Source: Chondrus crispus
Taxonomy: Eukaryota > Rhodophyta > Florideophyceae > Gigartinales > Gigartinaceae
DNA: 64,000 nucleotides
Reading direction: 5' to 3'
Assembly (NCBI RefSeq): GCF_000350225.1
Contig: NW_005179179.1
Location: 32,609-96,608, forward strand
Of the stretch, positions 44,039 through 53,625 are shown in pieces. The notes under the pieces were generated by a model, which was given only the letters and a program-made list of their open reading frames with translations, ran no database searches and was not told the DNA's origin. Within the stretch, counting starts at the first letter, position 1, and each line of letters starts with the position of its first letter. The translations under genes were made by a program, and so were the position numbers.

Positions 44039-47011
44039 TTAGTTGCGAATGATCCACTGCTCAGGGTGAATCGAGAGCATGCCCGTAGATACAGCGGCTT
44101 GTAGAGCAGCTTGAGACATCGACTTGGTCAGGCCGTCGGCGATGTTACTCGAGCTACGAATAAACCCAATGTCTGAAATAACCTTGTCGCGGAAACCTTC
44201 TCGCGCAGCTGCGATATCCAACATCGTGCGCTTCTCTGACGTCCTATAACCCTTCGAAATCACATCAAAGAGGGACTTAGAATCAGTGAGCAGCTGGACC
44301 GGGATGCGACGGCCATAGATCTCGCCGAGCTCAGAGGCGAGAGTGGCAGCGATGTCGAACAGGTCACTGAAGGCGATGACCTCTCCAGCCATGGCAGAGC
44401 GGACAACCCGTTTAGACTTGTACGACTTGAAGCTGATCGGTACGGAGCGGCCGTGTCCATCAGCAAGGAAGCAGATATGGCCAAGCTGCGTGGACAGGTC
44501 GTGGTTGTTGGCGAAGGAGGCGTCGGCGAAGCCGATGACGCGAAGGGACTCTTGATCGAGGGTGGCGATTTTGAGAGAGACGCGGTGGTCCGTGGCGTAT
44601 CTTGTCGCTCTGTTGAGGCGGCGGACAATTGCGGGCTGCTCGGCAAGGAAGCGGTCCTCAGTGACCTGTGCAAGTTGAGAGATCTCAAACTGGCAGTCCG
44701 GGCGGGTGTTGGCGAGCCACGCAAGTCTCATGCGCATCGACCGGAACTCTGAGAAGGACGCGCCGAGATGGAGCCGCTCCAGTTTCTGCAGATAGAAGTG
44801 CTGGTTCTGTTCCAGGCTTCCATCTTTGCCGCGCGCAAGCGAGAAACCAGAGAAGGTGCAAGGGATATGCTCGTCCTCGCCCATCTGGAAGCGCTCGCTG
44901 GTCTTCTTTGCCAGTTGACGGAAGCCAGGAGAGCCGGCGCGTAGCAAGTCGTCAACGTATCCGCCGCTAAGGCCCATGAGGCGACCATTTGACATGATCT
45001 TGTAGAGAGCCGGGTCAGACCGAAACGGGGTCATGCCAAGGTCATGTCTATGGTGCTCGTCTAGGGTCTTGTGCCAGAGGTCTCCGGAGTCACAGAGGCC
45101 GTACAGGGGTTTGAGCAGCTTTAGACACTGTTCGGGTTGTAGCTCGAACTCAGGGACGGGCTTGGTGATGAAAAGCTCTCTAGAAAGCGGTTCGGCGGAC
45201 TGGAGGTATGCTTGGCGGACATCAGAAGACCAGATGTCGAAGCCGTGAATCGAAGCGAGGGCAAGTAGGAGGCGAATGGATTGGGGCTGTAGCGTGGCCG
45301 CACTGTGGACCATGAGGGCCTTCATGCGGTCGCGATGTCCACCTATTACGTACCGCGCCTTGAACTTGACTTGACCGTCTTCTGCGGACTTGATGGCAAG
45401 CACAAAGCGACCTGGTAGTACGTTGCCGTCGGGAGGAACCTCTTCTCGAAGGATGACGCTAAATGTCCCGCGGTCGAGTAGCCCGCGAATCTCATCACGT
45501 TTCGCTTGGGACATGTCCGAAGAAGTTGCTCGGGGGTCCTTTGGATGAATGACTTCGGTTAAGTGAACGCAGTCATCGTCATCACCCGGAGACGAGAAGT
45601 GCGAAAGGCCACGATGAAGGTCGGCAAAGAAGGAGTGGGCGCCATCCATTGGGGCGATATAGCGCTTGACTTGGGCGACATTGAAGGGGCGAGCCGCACC
45701 GATCTTGACATCTTGTATGTATACAAGTTTCTTGCTGGCGTCCATCCCGAGTACTGTAAAGGGACCGAGCCATTCGCCAATGCGGTGATTGACGATTTTC
45801 TCACGCCAGACTAGGACTTGATCGCCAGGGTCATAAGCGCGGTTTGCAGCAAGTGGCACAGAATGTCGCAAACCTCGTGCAACGCGTATCTTAGCCATGA
45901 TGTGCTGCATCTCAGTGCGGGCAGCGTGAACCATCGCGGCACGTTCCCCAAGAGTATCTCGGGGTTGAGGCGTTTCCGAGGCAGTGTAGACGCGAGGTAG
46001 TTCTCCGAAGACGAGGGACGATGGGACGAGGCCTTCTGGTCCCAGAGTGTCGTTCATGGCCTTGATAGCCATCTGAAGGAGGAGCGTCTTGTCCACGTTC
46101 GGATATACGAGCACCATCTTGCGGAAGGTGGTACGGACTGGTTCATGATACCGTTCCCCGATTCCAAGGCTTGAATGCGCTTCTATTCCCGTGCCTTGAA
46201 CTTCTACGTTTGCTCTTGCGGCAAGGGAGACGAAAGGCTCGCTTTTGCCGAGGTTGCTGCCTTGGTCGACCAGTATCCGATTGGGAAGACCGGTGTAGAT
46301 CGAGGCCCAACAGCGAAGCAGGGTGTCCCAGATTGCCTTGGTGCTAATATTGGGGAGGAAGCGGGCTGCTGAGAAGCGGGTCGACTCGTCAACGATATGC
46401 AAGATGGGCATGGAGTCGATGTACATGATATCCATCATGATCCTCTCGTTGAAGCGGGCGTTTTCGGTACCAAAAGAGACGCGGAAGCGGGTAGGCCCAG
46501 GCTTGATTCGTTGGCAGGGATCACAGCGCTTCGATATATCCCGAAGGATATGGAGCGTCTCTGGCGTCGCATCGTCAGGGCGGGCCTTCCTTAGCAAGTT
46601 GAAGAGCTTAGTGGCGGATGGGTGAAAGAACTGGCTGTGCAACTTGTTGAGCTGTGCCTTTGTGAAGTAGTTCCGTGTTCCACAGTCAAAAGGGACGTAG
46701 ACGTGCCGGCTCGGCGAGCGGACAAGGGGTATGAACCATTCATCGACATAGGTCATACGCCCGTCTTCTAGTTCGTTTGCCGATCGTCGAGCCAGTCGGT
46801 TGAAGACTGTATCGGCGACGAGCTTCTCTCGGTCCAAGACATCCATGCCCAGCAAAGGTGGGATGTTTGCCTGGACGATGTCAAACTCGATAAGGATGGG
46901 TTTGACACCCGCCGGAGTGGCGAGGGGCAGGGAGATTCGTCCAAGAGACTGGAAGGATTCGTCCCCAAAGCGGAAGCGGTGTACCGAGCGGCAGATGTTG
47001 CGGCGGTGCAT
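44039..47011 (-). CDS. pol: TE-C copia-type pol polyprotein
   Basis: An uninterrupted 990-codon ORF, and the same frame is open upstream to about 47240 without ATG. There it holds the protease motif CVDIGAPKSVVG, so translation probably enters by frameshift from gag. Order is copia-type: protease (IPPLLGMDVLD), integrase with zinc site (HSQFFH...CDPC) and D in IMMDIMYID, D in VDQGSNL, E in GIGERYHEP, then RT (SSDVRQAYLQSA and GGYVDDLL active site), then RNase H (GFADASFANN, MAGEVIAFSDL, LLTDSKSLFD, SNIADGLTKS). All catalytic residues that I can place are present. The stop TAA lies 38 bp from the end of the convergent antisense ORF. Confidence 0.92.
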   Translation of the reverse strand: MHRRNICRSVHRFRFGDESFQSLGRISLPLATPAGVKPILIEFDIVQANIPPLLGMDVLDREKLVADTVFNRLARRSANELEDGRMTYVDEWFIPLVRSPSRHVYVPFDCGTRNYFTKAQLNKLHSQFFHPSATKLFNLLRKARPDDATPETLHILRDISKRCDPCQRIKPGPTRFRVSFGTENARFNERIMMDIMYIDSMPILHIVDESTRFSAARFLPNISTKAIWDTLLRCWASIYTGLPNRILVDQGSNLGKSEPFVSLAARANVEVQGTGIEAHSSLGIGERYHEPVRTTFRKMVLVYPNVDKTLLLQMAIKAMNDTLGPEGLVPSSLVFGELPRVYTASETPQPRDTLGERAAMVHAARTEMQHIMAKIRVARGLRHSVPLAANRAYDPGDQVLVWREKIVNHRIGEWLGPFTVLGMDASKKLVYIQDVKIGAARPFNVAQVKRYIAPMDGAHSFFADLHRGLSHFSSPGDDDDCVHLTEVIHPKDPRATSSDMSQAKRDEIRGLLDRGTFSVILREEVPPDGNVLPGRFVLAIKSAEDGQVKFKARYVIGGHRDRMKALMVHSAATLQPQSIRLLLALASIHGFDIWSSDVRQAYLQSAEPLSRELFITKPVPEFELQPEQCLKLLKPLYGLCDSGDLWHKTLDEHHRHDLGMTPFRSDPALYKIMSNGRLMGLSGGYVDDLLRAGSPGFRQLAKKTSERFQMGEDEHIPCTFSGFSLARGKDGSLEQNQHFYLQKLERLHLGASFSEFRSMRMRLAWLANTRPDCQFEISQLAQVTEDRFLAEQPAIVRRLNRATRYATDHRVSLKIATLDQESLRVIGFADASFANNHDLSTQLGHICFLADGHGRSVPISFKSYKSKRVVRSAMAGEVIAFSDLFDIAATLASELGEIYGRRIPVQLLTDSKSLFDVISKGYRTSEKRTMLDIAAAREGFRDKVISDIGFIRSSSNIADGLTKSMSQAALQAAVSTGMLSIHPEQWIIRN

Positions 47012-47247
47012 TCCAGCAGCCGCCAGGAGTCGGTTAAGCTCTTGCTTGCCGACAACCGACTTGGGGGCACCTATATCAACGCAGAACCCGAGAGGCCGTC
47101 GTGAAGAGCATTCACGTTGGAGGTCCGCCGCGAAGATCTTTGTGCAGTCGATGTCAACGACCGGGAGTTTGCAGCGAGGAGTCGCAGTCCTATGTTGATA
47201 GGACGATCGGTTTGGGCGATGAGGATTAGCGACTTGTCCACATCGCC

Positions 47248-49228
47248 TTAGCGAAAATCCGCAGAGAGCATCTGCTCTGATACGCTGGCGGATACCACGT
47301 TGGTGACCACATCACCGTCGAACTCGTCGGTGTAATACGGGGCATGGTCACTAACATCACGAGCATAGTACAGGGCGTCGTCCAGCTCCTTTGCCGCAGC
47401 GTTGTCTCCCTCCGTCCCAGGAGGGGCGGAACCCTCATGAGGTTCTTGTTCTCCCTCCATTCCGAGAATGTAGTCTCGGATGATGTGGACGTGAGATTCA
47501 CCCTTGCGGAGTCGGCTGCGCGCGCTGGCAGCAATTGCCCCTGCGTGGCATCGATGGCCGGGCAGCCAAGGAGCGGCACACTTGAAACATTCCTTGCGAC
47601 GGCGCGCCTCGTCGAACGTGCGCCCATGGCGGACCTCATTGCGGTCCAGAGGCGTGCGAGACGATGGCGGGAATCGGGGCCGATCGGGACGGCCCGGCGG
47701 GCGGTTAGACATCCGGTTCCGAACGTCACGGGGATTGCGGCCGTAGCGTTGGAAGAAGACATCAGCAGCTTGTTCCTCGTCCATCTCCGTGCTGTGTGTG
47801 GGATACGCGGGCGGGCGCACATCCTTGAGCTCGTTGGAGAGCTGGAGGCTCTCATGTAAGGCCGTTACGAACGCGTGGAACTTGTAGCGATGGGAGACGA
47901 TGTTGCGAATGGGAGAGAGCGCCCATTCACAACCGAGAACAGCCTTTTGTAGGAAACGTATCTTGTTCTCGTCTGATCGGAAACCAGGAGGGCATTGCGG
48001 GGTGAGCAATTCCAGGTACTCGACCAGCTTGGTCAGGCCATCAGAGTGGGTTGTCAGAGAGCGAGTGGACATGAAGGTGTCTAAATTGAGACATTCAAGG
48101 GTGGACTGGACCTGGAGCTGGCGTGAGTCGCTGTCGTACTCGCGCTTCATTAGCTCAACCAGCTGCTCATAAGCCATTCCTTGAGCGTAGTGGTTGAGGA
48201 AATAGGTACGAGCCGGGCCCTCGAGGACATTCATGAAGTACTCTGCCTTCTGCGCAGGAGTTAGGCGGTGCTAATGTGCGCATGCCTCGTAGTCACGTAG
48301 CAGGAGGTCCACGGACTGACTGAGGTCTCCCTTGAACTTCCGACCAGAGAACTGCTGGTGCACGTAGTTTGCTTTGCGAGTGTCACCGGTGTCCATGTTG
48401 GGTTCGTGCGCAGTCGGGGAATTGTCTTGGCCGTTCTGCGGACGCTGGTCAAATCTAACGGGTCCGCCCTGGCGCATGTCCCCTGACGCCGCGTTGGGCG
48501 CCAGGTTATGACTGGTGGCACGTTCATAGCCATGATTGAAGCGGTTGTCAAAGTCAACCGCTCCGCTTCTAGGGCCACGGGGGGGGCCGTGAGATTGCTG
48601 AGGGCGTACGGGGGGGTAAGGTTCCTGGCGCCCTAATAGGATCTTTGGTCGTGGGCGCAGTTGCTATGATGTCGGTATTGAGAGCTCGCCGAGAAGGAAG
48701 TGAACGCGCCTGCTGGAATCTGTCTATGACAGAGCGGGTGGAGCTGGGGTCTAAACCAAGGACAAAGGCAAACCAGGCTTGGATCATGATGCTCTTGTGG
48801 GCGCGTTCGTGATCTCTGATGAACACTTGGGCCAAGAAGTCGTCGGGAATTCCATCAAACCGAAATAGCTCGGCAATGCTGTACAAAACCTTGAGTGGGA
48901 AGACCGGGTGGTTGAAGTAGTCGGCCGTGAAGACGGAAGAGGGGCTAGGAAGCATATCAGACATGGCTTCGCATACCTCCAAAGGGTCCGGCATAACGGC
49001 AGCGGTGGTTCCAGAGCTCTGCGGAACCGTGAATAGTTCGAGCACATTCCGGGCGACCCCGAGGTACTGACGATGAAATTCATCCTCATCTTGGACGCAC
49101 TTCGCCATCTTCTGAAGCCGAAAGTATATCTGAAAGGCCTTGGCTTTCGTCAGAATGACCGGAGCGGTCTCTTGACCATTGTCAGCGGCGGGCGGACCAT
49201 CGGTAGCGGAAGAGCCAACCTGAGACAT
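47248..49228 (-). pseudogene. gag: TE-C gag, one frameshift and one stop
   Basis: Starts at the ATG 49228 (MSQVGSSATDG), 66 bp from the 5' LTR. The first frame runs to 48569. The protein continues in another frame from about 48480, so there is a frameshift at the G8 run near 48580. A TAG at 48271-48273 between EACAH and HRLTPAQ fits CAG to TAG. The part after it (48234-47248) has a capsid-like region (YFLNHYAQGMAYEQLVELM) and a CCHC-like knuckle CFKCAAPWLPGHRC. It ends 3' with an acidic stretch just before the pol frame. Confidence 0.75.
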
Positions 49229-49294
49229 CTCCTAGTACGTCAGAAAGGAGACGTAGGGGGGTGAGAATCACAAGGAAAACCCTCGAATCCGGAT

Positions 49295-49715
49295 TGTCGT
49301 CGAAAGGGGGCCTTGTGCTTCGCGTGCACTGCTCTCTGTACGATCAGGGAGCGGGATTGGCGCGCGGGGAAAAGGAGAGAAAGGATAGTATGAGAAGGGA
49401 AGTAGAGGGGGGGGTGAGTGATCCGGCGTTGCGCCTTCAGGGGTGAGAACGGGCTCCGGCTTGTGCCTTCGCAGACTAGAGTAGCGTAGAGTTGCTTGCT
49501 CGAGTTGTTTATTGTTCTGTCTCTCGGCGTGGGGAGCTCGGACGTGGGCGTAGTACATATAGGTCCATGTAAGCTTGCCGTCTGCGGGGACGGTAAGCTT
49601 ACAGCCCATGTTCTGTAAACACGCGGGATATCAATACCCAAAAAGGTGCATGCACCTTTTTGTGCGGTGTTATCATATCAAATTCGCCGTACAGTATATA
49701 TGCGCGTGCGCGACA
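49295..49715 (-). repeat. TE-C 5' LTR (421 bp)
   Basis: In the element sense it ends ...CTTTCGACGACA at 49295. The next bases, minus sense, are ATCCGGATTCGAGGG. They do not start with TGG but resemble the complement of a tRNA T-arm (CCTCGAATCCGG), which would suit priming by an internal tRNA fragment as known for copia. Confidence 0.85.
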
Positions 49716-49757
49716 GTCTTCCTCGTTTATCATACCCCAATTGATGGTTTTCAGCAT

Positions 49758-50029
49758 TGTTGTAGGTGGAATGGGGGAGGCGGTTTTGGGGAGCGTGCCG
49801 TTCCGTGGTGAGGTTCCGCCTAGTTTCCTTCTCCCCCTTTTTCCCAGCAGCGCCCGTCACCCTCTCTCTTTTATTTCTACGAAATTCCTTCCAGAAGCGT
49901 CCACGCGTCCGGCCCGGATTCAGCCGGGCCGTTGGCGTGCGCTTCTCTAAAATTCAAATAAAATCTCGGACTACAGAATAAAATCTCCCTCTACAGTAAA
50001 ATGCAATTTTTCCCTAAAAACATCTCACA
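49758..50029 (-). repeat. TE-D 3' LTR (272 bp)
   Basis: Minus-sense TGTGAGATG...CCTACAACA. It matches 56746-57017 along its whole length. The purine tract CGAGGGGGTCA, minus sense, at 50030-50040 adjoins it as the polypurine tract. Confidence 0.9.
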
Positions 50030-50467
50030 TGACCCCCTCGTCAGGGCAGCCCACGGGGCTGCCGTTGCACGTAAATATACTGGCCCCGCTTCCTCGCGTG
50101 ACCTCTCTGGCCCCCCCCGGCCACCGTCTCTCGACCTTTCCACCGCACCGACTACGCTCGCATCGCTTCTTTCTCGCGCTGCCTCCGGCACTTCAACCTC
50201 AACTTCGGGCGGTGTGGTCTCCGCGTCGCCCGAACTTGTGATTTTCGCGGTCAGCGTCACCGTAGCCCCGGGTCGCGTGGTCTCCGCATCTCCCGGGCCT
50301 CCGGCCGTTAACCGTCCCACGCCGTCTGAGCCTCAGGCGGCGTGGTCTCCGCGTCGCCTGAGCCACCGTCTCTCGTTGTTCCCGTTTCGGGACTTCGTTG
50401 AAACGCACCGCGTTCCGAGCCACGCACGAGAGGTCTGTTGTCCTTCGGGCGGTACTCTCTGTGCGAC
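50030..50467 (+). promoter_or_regulatory. Leader of the TE-D accessory ORF
   Basis: Contains TAAATATA at 50072-50079 as a possible core promoter and three imperfect copies of a GGTGTGGTCTCCGCGTCGCCCGA-type unit (near 50209, 50275 and 50338). Another frame (50001-50624) is open across it but looks like Ser/Pro/Arg translation of this repeat. The ATG at 50468 has a good context (GACATGG). Confidence 0.35.
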
Positions 50468-51931
50468 ATGGCTCGGACCAAGCAGACGGAGACGGCTTCC
50501 ACTGGCGGGAAGGTCCCTCGCCGAGCGATCGCCACAAAGGCGGCCCGTCGTTCGGCGGGCGTATGGCGCGAGAACGGGGAGGACGTCCGCGAAAGGGCGT
50601 CCCACCGCGTCAAACGCCCGTTAATTGACTTCGAAGACGCAAGGAATGCAGAACACCTCCCAACCCTTTCGGAGCATGCCGGACGCTCCGACGTATCCGC
50701 GGTTAAGTATCAGGTAGGAGGTGGATCCTTCCGCATTAGATACAAAGAGGTCGGTAATCGTGCATCCGTCGTGGTGGCCGTCTCTGGCGCCGGGGCCCGA
50801 CTTCTTTTCGGGCCCCACGTGCTGGCATTCGTCGCGGCTCGTCTGTCCCGGAAGGCCTGGTTTACTGCTGACCGGTGCTTCCGGCTCGGACTCACCGAGA
50901 GCCACGGCGACGAGACAGAGTACAACTGCTGCGACGACCCCGATTGGGTCGTCGAGCTGGTTTGGTGCTCCGACGGCAGCAACGGCGAAGCCCAGGGGTG
51001 CTATTACGCCGTGGGGGAGGGGAGCCAGGACAAGTACCTTGTCCTGCTCTACACGATGACGTTCGATCGTGTGCCCTCCGAGAACGAGGACGCCCGCCGG
51101 GGCTTCAACTCTGCCTTCGGACGAGACTCCTCGACACATATAGACGCAATCCTGGCTATCGACAACTGGTGTAGCCAGAATAGGGGCAAGAAGAAGCGCA
51201 TTAACTACGCCGTGTCTCGCAACGTCTCTCCCTTGGCGTCAAGGTATTTCACCAAGTCTCAGCCCGTACCGTTTCAAGACAACACCATCCTCTGTCTCCA
51301 CTCTGCCGTCTGCAACGCCATCTCCCTGGTCGCTGGCCGGCGCGCTGCCGACCGCGTCTGAGCGGCGGAGTCGGACCGAGTCACCGAGTTCGAGCGCCGA
51401 AAGAACTATTCGCCGAGCGTTCATCACTTCACTCATGTCCAACGGACCCTTCAAGCTGTTTACCACGCCACCGTATCCTTGGATCACGTGGTTCCACCGC
51501 CTGGGTCAACCGTTCATGGCAGGTCCAGTGCCAGGTCCCCGTTATGTCGGAGCTCGGACGTCGATTGGCTACTCCGCCTGGTGACCAGTGTGGAAGCTGG
51601 TGTCTACGTCCTCCGCATCAATGACATCCATCGCTTCCAGCACGCTATTTGTCTGGACGCGCGGACGGAACCTGCGCTGATATATGACTGTGCTGAGCGG
51701 TATGCCATGCGGCTCACGAGCAGTTCTCTCCGCTTGTGCTGCCCCGCTGGCGATCTGACCAAGTTTCAGTACTTCGACGATATGCGCGTCGTGCACCGAA
51801 TGGCAAAGCGGGATAGAAGCGACGGCAAGAGTCTCGGTCAGGAACACAAGAAGAAGAGGGTTCGTCGAGGTAATCGTGGCCCAACTCTCTCACATGGTAA
51901 GGGCCGTCGTGCGAAAGGATCACTCAAGTAA
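50468..51931 (+). pseudogene. TE-D accessory protein: histone H3 tail mimic plus peptidase-like domain
   Basis: A 487-codon frame with one TGA at 51359-51361 (CGA to TGA is plausible: DRV-stop-AAESDR). After Met it reads ARTKQT-ETA-STGGK-V-PR-RAI-ATKAAR-R-SA, identical to the histone H3 tail at 21 of the first 30 residues without gaps. K4, S10, T11, K14, K23, R26 and S28 are kept; K9 is Ala, K18 is Arg and K27 is Arg. It is not a histone, because no histone fold follows. The rest is a long unknown domain, then a Cys motif (CLHSAVCNA, Cys at 51293-51295) and, after the stop, a His motif (RFQHAICLDARTEPALIYDCAER, His at 51641-51643) shared with the TE-C protein. The C-terminus is Lys/Arg-rich. 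Removal of Met would expose Ala1 as in H3. Confidence 0.8.
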
Positions 51932-52019
51932 TCAACCAAAGATAGTTCATCCAAAAGAAACGTAATTCATCCGGGTCATCTTCAATCTAGTGCATGTGTA
52001 GGTAACCAATGCATCACAT

Positions 52020-53625
52020 CTACATAAGATGTGCGGGTTTCTGAATAAAAAGGATTAAACGCCTTGCATGTATATCCCGTCGACTGTAACGCAAACCCGG
52101 CGACACGAGTGTGTACCGCAGGTGCTTTGCCCGTACTACCCTGTAGGGGCCGTAGTACTTCGATTCTCCTAAAGGCCACTTCCGTAGCCCTCCCAAGGCT
52201 GTTCCCCGGGCAACCAGTACCTGGTCGCCTACGTCAAATTGGCGTTTTAAGATAACCGCCATCTTCTTGCTCTTTCTGTCCAACTGTTTAGCAGTCCTCG
52301 TCGCTCGGAGCGCGAGGATCGTTAACAGTTCCAAGTTGCGCCCCTCAACGCCCCCCCACCGGATTGGGTTCGACTCGGTCTGGGGTTGCGAGGGCGGCTT
52401 AACTCCATACATCAACTTGAACGGGGAGAACCCGTCGGACAGTCGGCGCCGACGGTACCCGTAGAGAATCTGTTTCAACGCCGATTCCCATTTAGAGGTA
52501 GCGGCACCCTGACCTAATAGCGTCTTCCGAATTGAACGCTTGATGGTCCCAACCATACGCTCCGCTTTTCCGTTGGACATCGGAGCATAGGCGAGGACCG
52601 GTTTCCATGAAATTCCCTGTTGTGCCATGAAGTTCTTCAACGCTGTTGCGCTGAAACATGTTGCGTTATCTGAGACTATAGTCCGAGGTGAACCAAACGA
52701 ATGGATGATCTCCTCCTTCACGAACTTGACAACTTCCACAGACGTAGCGGTCTCGGTTGCCCAAGCCAGGGGCCAACCAGTCAGATGTTCGACCGCTATC
52801 AGGATGTAACGTTTTCTGTTCTTCGTCTTGGGAAGGGGTCCCGCAAAGTCTATCGAGAATGTCTCAAAGAGCTGAGAGACTGGTATCACCGCCGTGCTCT
52901 TGTACGTCGGGATGGGCGTAGCCTTTTGGCAGCCTTCAAATCCACGAACGTAGCCGTAGATATCACCATGAACTCCCGGCCACCAGTACCTGTCAAGGAC
53001 GAACTGCTTCGTAGCTGTAGCGTCCCAGTGGCCAATGTCGTCATGCAGCGACCGCAATATCTGCAGTCGAGTCCCCCGAGAAGGGATTGTTCTGATCCTA
53101 TTCTTCGTCCTGCGAAACAGCCTTCCGTTCCAGGCGAGGAACCGCCTGGAGTTCTTCTTGATTCTGCGCCTCTGCGCAGCATCTTGCTCGACCATCCCTT
53201 CGCCTTCGAGATAACGGTACGTGTCCCGCACATGACGTTCCATGTCTTCCAGTATATCTCGTTTCGCAAAAGCGGCAGCACATACCAGGTCCCCCTCATC
53301 CTCCTCGCGCCTGCCATCGTCTTTTCGTAGACGCAAGAGAAAGTCAGCGGCACAATTCTTTGAGCCGGGGCGGTACAATATCTCGAATTCGTACTCCGCC
53401 AGGAAATCCAACCAACGGGCAAGTCTACCGTGGATGTCCTTCCTCTTGAACGCATACTGAAGCGCTTGGTGATCCGTAATCAACTTGAACTTTTGCGTTG
53501 AGAGCAAATACACCCGAAATTTCTTTAGCGCGAAGATCACCGCTAACGCTTCTCTCTCACAGGTCGAGTACTTCTTCTCAGTCTCCGTCATCGTCCTGCT
53601 GGCGTATTGTATCGGTGAACCTTCT
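52020..53625 (-). CDS. pol: TE-D pol, RNase H and integrase part
   Basis: Continues the gag-pol polyprotein after a one-base frameshift near 53625. The preceding frame ends KKVHRYNTPAGR, while this frame gives GSPIQYASRTMTETEKKYSTCEREALAV, the normal RNase H sequence. Integrase: zinc site (HDDIGHW...CQKA, with the first Cys apparently altered to EG), catalytic D in FSIDFAGPLP, D in IVSDNATCF and E in NGKAERMVG. The protein ends with an SH3-like segment (GDQVLVARGTAL...YYGPYRVVRAK) and no chromodomain, unlike TE-A and TE-B. It stops at 52020, 88 bp from the convergent accessory ORF. Confidence 0.85.

Larger units (their letters stand above)
42097..49715 (-). mobile_element. TE-C: Ty1/copia LTR retrotransposon with antisense ORF
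   Basis: A 7,619-bp element flanked by the direct repeat GTCTT (42092-42096 and 49716-49720). LTRs of 420 bp (42097-42516) and 421 bp (49295-49715) begin TGTCG and end CGACA and differ by about three changes, so it is young. On the minus strand: 5' LTR, gag (49228-47248), pol (47011 and upstream to 44039), 3' LTR. On the plus strand an extra 480-aa ORF (42558-44000) starts 42 bp from the 3' LTR and converges on pol, with 38 bp between the two stop codons. Confidence 0.95.

Noticed and set aside
50001..50624. A 207-codon plus-strand ORF overlapping the TE-D accessory gene
   Set aside because: It starts in the LTR, is Ser/Pro/Arg-rich translation of imperfect repeats, and overlaps the better supported frame that starts at 50468.
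50468..51931. A real histone H3 gene
   Set aside because: Only the tail matches. No histone fold follows, and the ORF lies between the LTRs of TE-D.
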